Positions 60,669-64,000 of a DNA stretch of 64,000 bases are shown here, in pieces. Numbering within the stretch: position 1 is the first letter of the stretch; each line of letters opens with the position of its first letter. The stretch comes from JALZHR01 sp036388475 (GTDB lineage: Bacteria; Acidobacteriota; Blastocatellia; Pyrinomonadales; Pyrinomonadaceae). The notes below the pieces were generated by a model, which saw only the letters and a list, made by a program, of their open reading frames with translations, was not told the origin of the DNA and ran no database searches. The stretch spans positions 10,108-74,107 of the forward strand of contig DASVRT010000086.1 of the NCBI GenBank assembly GCA_036388475.1. The letters run 5' to 3'. Made by a program: the position numbers and the translations under genes.

Positions 60669-62285
60669 ATGAGAAGGAATATTTTTTTGAGCGTTTCCGC
60701 TTTACTAATGGTGAGCGTGTTTGCAAACTTTACGCTGTTTGTTTCAGCCAACACCACGCCGCAGACATTGCCGTTCACGCAAAACTGGACGAACACCGGA
60801 TTGATTACCACCAACGACGACTGGACGAATGTCCCCGGCATCGTCGGCTATCTGGGCGACATCGGAACCACCACGCAGGCGAATCTCGACCCGCGCGCGA
60901 TAACGCAGGATTTTGCGACGCAGGACGTCATTGCGAATCAAACCAATCCCGACACGCAGGCGTCGGGCGGCGTGGCGGAATTTGAAATCACCAACCCGAC
61001 CGTCGCCCTGCAAGGCTCAGGCACGGCTGACGCGCCGAACATCGTTATTTATCTGAACACGACCGGGCAAAGCAATATCCGTGTGACTTTCAACGCTCGC
61101 GACATCGACGGCTCGGCTGACGACACCAACCAGCAGCTCGCCGTTCAATATCGCGTCGGCACGACGGGAAATTTCAGCAACGTTCCCGGTCCGGGCGCTT
61201 ATTTCGCCGACGTGACGACCGGAGCGACGGCGACGCAGGTCACGCCGGTCGCGGTCACTTTGCCGCCGGCGGCGAATAATCAGGCTAACGTGCAGGTGCG
61301 CATCCTGACCACCAACGCGCCGGGCAGCGACGAATGGGTCGGCATCGACGACATCAACATCACGGGAAACTTCGCCGCGCCGAACATCTTCCGCACCGAA
61401 TCGGACTTTAACGGCGACGGCAGAACCGACTATGCGGTGACGCGCGCGCTCGCCACGCTGAAGCAGTGGATTTACAGCTCTGCTCCCAACACCGAAGCGA
61501 ATGTCGTGCAATTCGGCAATTTGACCGACCGTGAAGTTCCGGCTGACTATGACGGCGACGGCAGAACCGACATCGCCGTTTATCGTCCCGCGGCTGCGCC
61601 GAACTCTTTCTTCTACGTGCTGCAAAGCTCAAACTCGACGCTTTTGTATAATGAACTCGGCGCGAGCGGCGACGACCCGACCGTCGTCGGCGATTATACC
61701 GGCGACGGCAAAGCCGATATGGCGGTTTATCGCCCCAGCGGCGGACAGGGCTTTTTCTTCTATCGTCCGAGCGAAGCGCCGAGCGGCATCGTTTTTGTTC
61801 CCTTCGGCAGCGGTACATCGACCAGAGGCGTTCCGGGCGATTACGACGGCGACGGCAGATTCGATTTCTGCGTGCGCTATGACGGCGGCGGCGGTCAGGC
61901 GGTTTTCGCCGTGGCTAAATCCACCGGCGGAACGAGCTTTACGCAGTGGGGACTCACTTCCGATTCGGTCGCGCCGGGCGATTACGACGGCGACGGGAAG
62001 TGGGACTTCACCGCCCTTCGACCGACCAGCGGCAACTATTTCTGGTATGTGCTGGAAGCCGACGGCGGAACCTTTAATGTCGGCTGGGGACTGACCAGCG
62101 ATACGCCCGTGCCGGGCGACTATGACGGCGACGGCAGAACCGACGTTGCGGTCTGGCGCGGCGCGGTTGACCCGACGCAGAATTTCTACTACTTCAGACA
62201 ATCGTCGGCAAACTTCGCTCTCGGAGCGGTCGAATTCGGACAAGCCGGCGATTACCCGGTGCAGAATTTCCGCGTTCGCCAATAG
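60669..62285 (+). CDS. Exported FG-GAP/VCBS repeat protein
   Basis: Protein of 538 residues. ATG 60669 follows GAGGAGAAAAGG and starts a signal peptide ending near F-V-S-A-N; the longer ORF start is unlikely. An N-terminal beta-sandwich (about 25-250) is followed by about six Ca-binding repeats of the type D-Y-D-G-D-G-R-T-D-I-A-V-Y-R-P (about 255-535). Together these should form a seven-bladed-like propeller at the cell surface. Function unknown; such proteins are common secreted proteins in this phylum. Confidence 0.9.
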   Translation: MRRNIFLSVSALLMVSVFANFTLFVSANTTPQTLPFTQNWTNTGLITTNDDWTNVPGIVGYLGDIGTTTQANLDPRAITQDFATQDVIANQTNPDTQASGGVAEFEITNPTVALQGSGTADAPNIVIYLNTTGQSNIRVTFNARDIDGSADDTNQQLAVQYRVGTTGNFSNVPGPGAYFADVTTGATATQVTPVAVTLPPAANNQANVQVRILTTNAPGSDEWVGIDDINITGNFAAPNIFRTESDFNGDGRTDYAVTRALATLKQWIYSSAPNTEANVVQFGNLTDREVPADYDGDGRTDIAVYRPAAAPNSFFYVLQSSNSTLLYNELGASGDDPTVVGDYTGDGKADMAVYRPSGGQGFFFYRPSEAPSGIVFVPFGSGTSTRGVPGDYDGDGRFDFCVRYDGGGGQAVFAVAKSTGGTSFTQWGLTSDSVAPGDYDGDGKWDFTALRPTSGNYFWYVLEADGGTFNVGWGLTSDTPVPGDYDGDGRTDVAVWRGAVDPTQNFYYFRQSSANFALGAVEFGQAGDYPVQNFRVRQ

Positions 62286-62305
62286 CTGAAATTCAGCCAA
62301 ATGCA

Positions 62306-62345
62306 AAATCGGAGAGATTTTTTCAAGTCTCTCCGATTTTTTGTT
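62306..62345 (+). terminator. Rho-independent terminator of the FG-GAP gene
   Basis: AAATCGGAGAGA and TCTCTCCGATTT form a perfect 12-bp stem with a 10-base loop, followed by TTTTGTTTTTG. Confidence 0.9.
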
Positions 62346-62385
62346 TTTGTCCGGGAAAATCTGCGGCTGATTCCTTCTTAATGTT

Positions 62386-63780
62386 TTACGCCGCCTGCGA
62401 TTTTGTTTCCGTTTCCGTCTCTAAACCTTCTTTAATCCACATCGCCGTTCCGCCCGAGATATTGTAAAGCTCTCGAAAACCTTTTCGCTCTAAAATGCTC
62501 GTCGCCGCGCTGGAGCGATAGCCGCCCTGGCAGATAACGTAAGTCGGGCGCGCTTGATCGAGCTTGGCAGTTAATTTATCCAAATCCGATAAAGTTAAAT
62601 TCAGCGCCTTCGATGCGTGCCCGCTTTCGTATTCGCCGCTTCGACGCACATCGACAAACTGAGCGTCCGTCGTTTCGATAAGCCGTTTTTGCGCTTCGGT
62701 AACGGAAACCTGCTCGATTGTTTTCGCTTCAAAACCGGCGTTTTTCCAGGCTTCGATACCGCCTTCCAGAAATCCTTTCACCGACTCGATGCCGACCCGC
62801 GCCAGACGCATCGCCGCTTCGTCAACTTTTTCTTCCCGCTCGGCGACGATAACAAGCGGCGTTCCGATTTCAATTAAAGTTCCCGCCCAGGAAGCGAATT
62901 GTCCGCCCAGCCCGATATTCAAAGAATCCGGCACGTGTCCCGCGCCGAAATCGTCGGCGCTTCTGACATCCAAAACCAAACCGGAGAACGCGCGAATTTC
63001 TTCGGCGTTCATCGCTCGCGGCTTTTCGATTTCTTCCAAACCGCTTGCGCCCGCCCGATTGCGCGCCGCGCTTTTCGGAAAATACGCGGGCGCTTCCGGC
63101 AATTCGGCAATCATCATTTGCACAAAATCCGCTTTCGTCATCGGCTGCAAAGCGTAATTAAATTTTCGCTGCTGACCGATGCTCGACCAGGTTTCCTTCG
63201 ACATATTTTTGCCGCAAAGCGAGCCCGCGCCGTGCGCCGGATAAACTTCCGTGTCGTCGGAAAGCGACAAAAGTTTTTCGTGCAGGCTGTCGTAAAGCAT
63301 CTCCGCCATCTGCGCGGCGGTGAAACCTGCGCCGCCCGCCAAATCCGGTCGCCCGACATCGCCGATAAAAAGCGTGTCGCCCGTTAAGATTTTTTTCGAT
63401 TCGCCGGTATTTTCGGCGGCTTCAACCAGAATCGAGATTCCTTCGGGCGTGTGTCCGGGCGTTTCGAGAATTCTGAGTTTGACGCGTCCGACGCTTAATT
63501 CATCGCCGTCCCTGACGGCTAAATGCTCAAACTCGGCTTTTGCCTTTTCGCCGAAAACGATTTGCGCGCCGGTTCGGCGGGCAAGCTCGACGTGACCGCT
63601 CACAAAATCGGCGTGCAGGTGCGTTTCGATAACATATTTTATTTTCTGCCCGTTGGCTTCGGCTTCCGCCAGATATTGCGACACGTCGCGCTGCGGGTCA
63701 ACGACTGCCGCTTCCCCGCCCGAACCGATGTAATACGAAGCGTGCGCCAGACAGCCGAGATAAAACTGTTTGAAATTCAT
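62386..63780 (-). CDS. Persulfide-dioxygenase-like MBL protein with two rhodanese domains
   Basis: Protein of 464 residues, probably oxidising glutathione persulfide or another sulfane-sulfur donor. The start M-N-F-K-Q-F-Y follows GGAGGCATT; the ORF extends 120 bases upstream into the repeat region. The MBL domain (about 1-230) has T-H-L-H-A-D-F-V-S-G-H, E-T-P-G-H-T-P-E and L-T-G-D-T-L-F, with Phe after Asp where many relatives have His. Rhodanese 1 (about 265-355) lacks an active-site Cys. Rhodanese 2 (about 370-455) has V-I-C-Q-G-G-Y-R-S-S with the catalytic Cys. Such genes are often controlled by sulfide-responsive ArsR-type repressors (BigR); none is seen here. Confidence 0.9.
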   Translation of the reverse strand: MNFKQFYLGCLAHASYYIGSGGEAAVVDPQRDVSQYLAEAEANGQKIKYVIETHLHADFVSGHVELARRTGAQIVFGEKAKAEFEHLAVRDGDELSVGRVKLRILETPGHTPEGISILVEAAENTGESKKILTGDTLFIGDVGRPDLAGGAGFTAAQMAEMLYDSLHEKLLSLSDDTEVYPAHGAGSLCGKNMSKETWSSIGQQRKFNYALQPMTKADFVQMMIAELPEAPAYFPKSAARNRAGASGLEEIEKPRAMNAEEIRAFSGLVLDVRSADDFGAGHVPDSLNIGLGGQFASWAGTLIEIGTPLVIVAEREEKVDEAAMRLARVGIESVKGFLEGGIEAWKNAGFEAKTIEQVSVTEAQKRLIETTDAQFVDVRRSGEYESGHASKALNLTLSDLDKLTAKLDQARPTYVICQGGYRSSAATSILERKGFRELYNISGGTAMWIKEGLETETETKSQAA

Positions 63781-63797
63781 AATGCCTCCAAACAAAA

Positions 63798-63832
63798 AAA
63801 GTTGTGGAAACTTATCCTGCTTCCACAACTTT
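63798..63832. promoter_or_regulatory. Perfect 12-bp inverted repeat upstream of the MBL-rhodanese gene
   Basis: AAAGTTGTGGAA, 11 bases, TTCCACAACTTT, located 18 bases before the start codon. It could be an operator or leader hairpin. Confidence 0.65.
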
Positions 63833-63852
63833 ATACCAATGTAGTGGAACAA

Positions 63853-63995
63853 TAAAGTTGTATAATTTACCACCCGTAAGTTATTGATTCTACGTTCCAC
63901 TTATTATTTCTTTCAAAAGTAAAGTTGTATAAAAAATTCTTTTTAAAATCTTATCGTCCAAATATAGACAATCTTTAAATAATAAAGTTGTATAA
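63853..63995. repeat. Three direct copies of a 13-mer TAAAGTTGTATAA
   Basis: Identical 13-mers lie at 63853, 63920 and 63983, spaced 67 and 63 bases. The core AAAGTTGT also forms the arms of the adjacent inverted repeat. GTGGAAC (63844) and GTTCCAC (63894) form a further inverted pair. The series may continue past the window edge. Confidence 0.8.
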
Positions 63996-64000
63996 AAACC

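Noticed and set aside
63798..64000. Possible CRISPR array start
   Set aside because: The direct repeats are only 13 bases, the intervals contain no uniform spacers, and no cas gene is present.

Overview
The window looks like a chromosomal segment of an Acidobacteriota bacterium, probably class Blastocatellia (inference). Support comes from a VWFA-related acidobacterial domain protein (59288-60397), a hybrid-free sensor kinase with a periplasmic beta-propeller, a DUF1800/DUF1501 pair, S46 and tricorn-like peptidases, and many Sec-exported proteins. No tRNA, rRNA, insertion sequence, phage gene or CRISPR array was recognised. The window opens inside allantoinase and closes in a repeat-rich promoter region.

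Layout. 1-4078: compact urate-degradation operon (allantoinase, allantoicase, OHCU decarboxylase, HIU hydrolase, urate oxidase), then fourteen 21-bp tandem repeats, then a DUF6986 HpcH/CitE-like enzyme that may handle glyoxylate. 5.9-15.3 kb: a 49-aa membrane protein, an S46 dipeptidyl peptidase and two tandem tricorn-like proteases. 16.1-21.5 kb: NarL-type regulator, large propeller sensor kinase, and a divergent second regulator with a degenerate receiver. 21.9-25.1 kb: DUF1800 and Tat-exported DUF1501 proteins.

25.3-31.0 kb is the most unusual part. It holds a transglutaminase-like Cys/His/Asp protein, an ATP-grasp domain fused to a fold-type III PLP decarboxylase, two paralogous HxD...H...R oxygenases and a divergent clavaminate-synthase/SyrP-like oxygenase. 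Together they look like a small biosynthetic cluster for an amino-acid-derived metabolite with no NRPS or PKS.

31-40 kb: secreted hypothetical proteins, a creatininase-family protein, a TetR regulator with a dyad over its promoter, an S41 peptidase, a stand-alone receiver-like protein, a DnaC-like ATPase and msrPQ. 40-44.7 kb: three tandem paralogous exported helical proteins, the first wrecked by an internal deletion. 45-49.8 kb: a Ser/Thr kinase, a paralogous pseudokinase lacking DFG, and a TPR-TonB protein.

49.9-52.3 kb: deoC and rpiB, both with N-terminal amphipathic helices resembling bacterial-microcompartment encapsulation peptides, then divergent hpt. 52-64 kb: metallo-beta-lactamase-fold, thioredoxin-like, esterase, phosphopentomutase (deoB), VWA, FG-GAP and persulfide-dioxygenase/rhodanese genes. 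deoB, deoC, rpiB, hpt and the urate operon together point to active purine and nucleoside turnover.

A pervasive feature is long imperfect inverted repeats at gene ends. Their arms are short tandem words (GGTAAAC, AAAGGC, GAGAACT, AAAGTG), and at least sixteen occur here.
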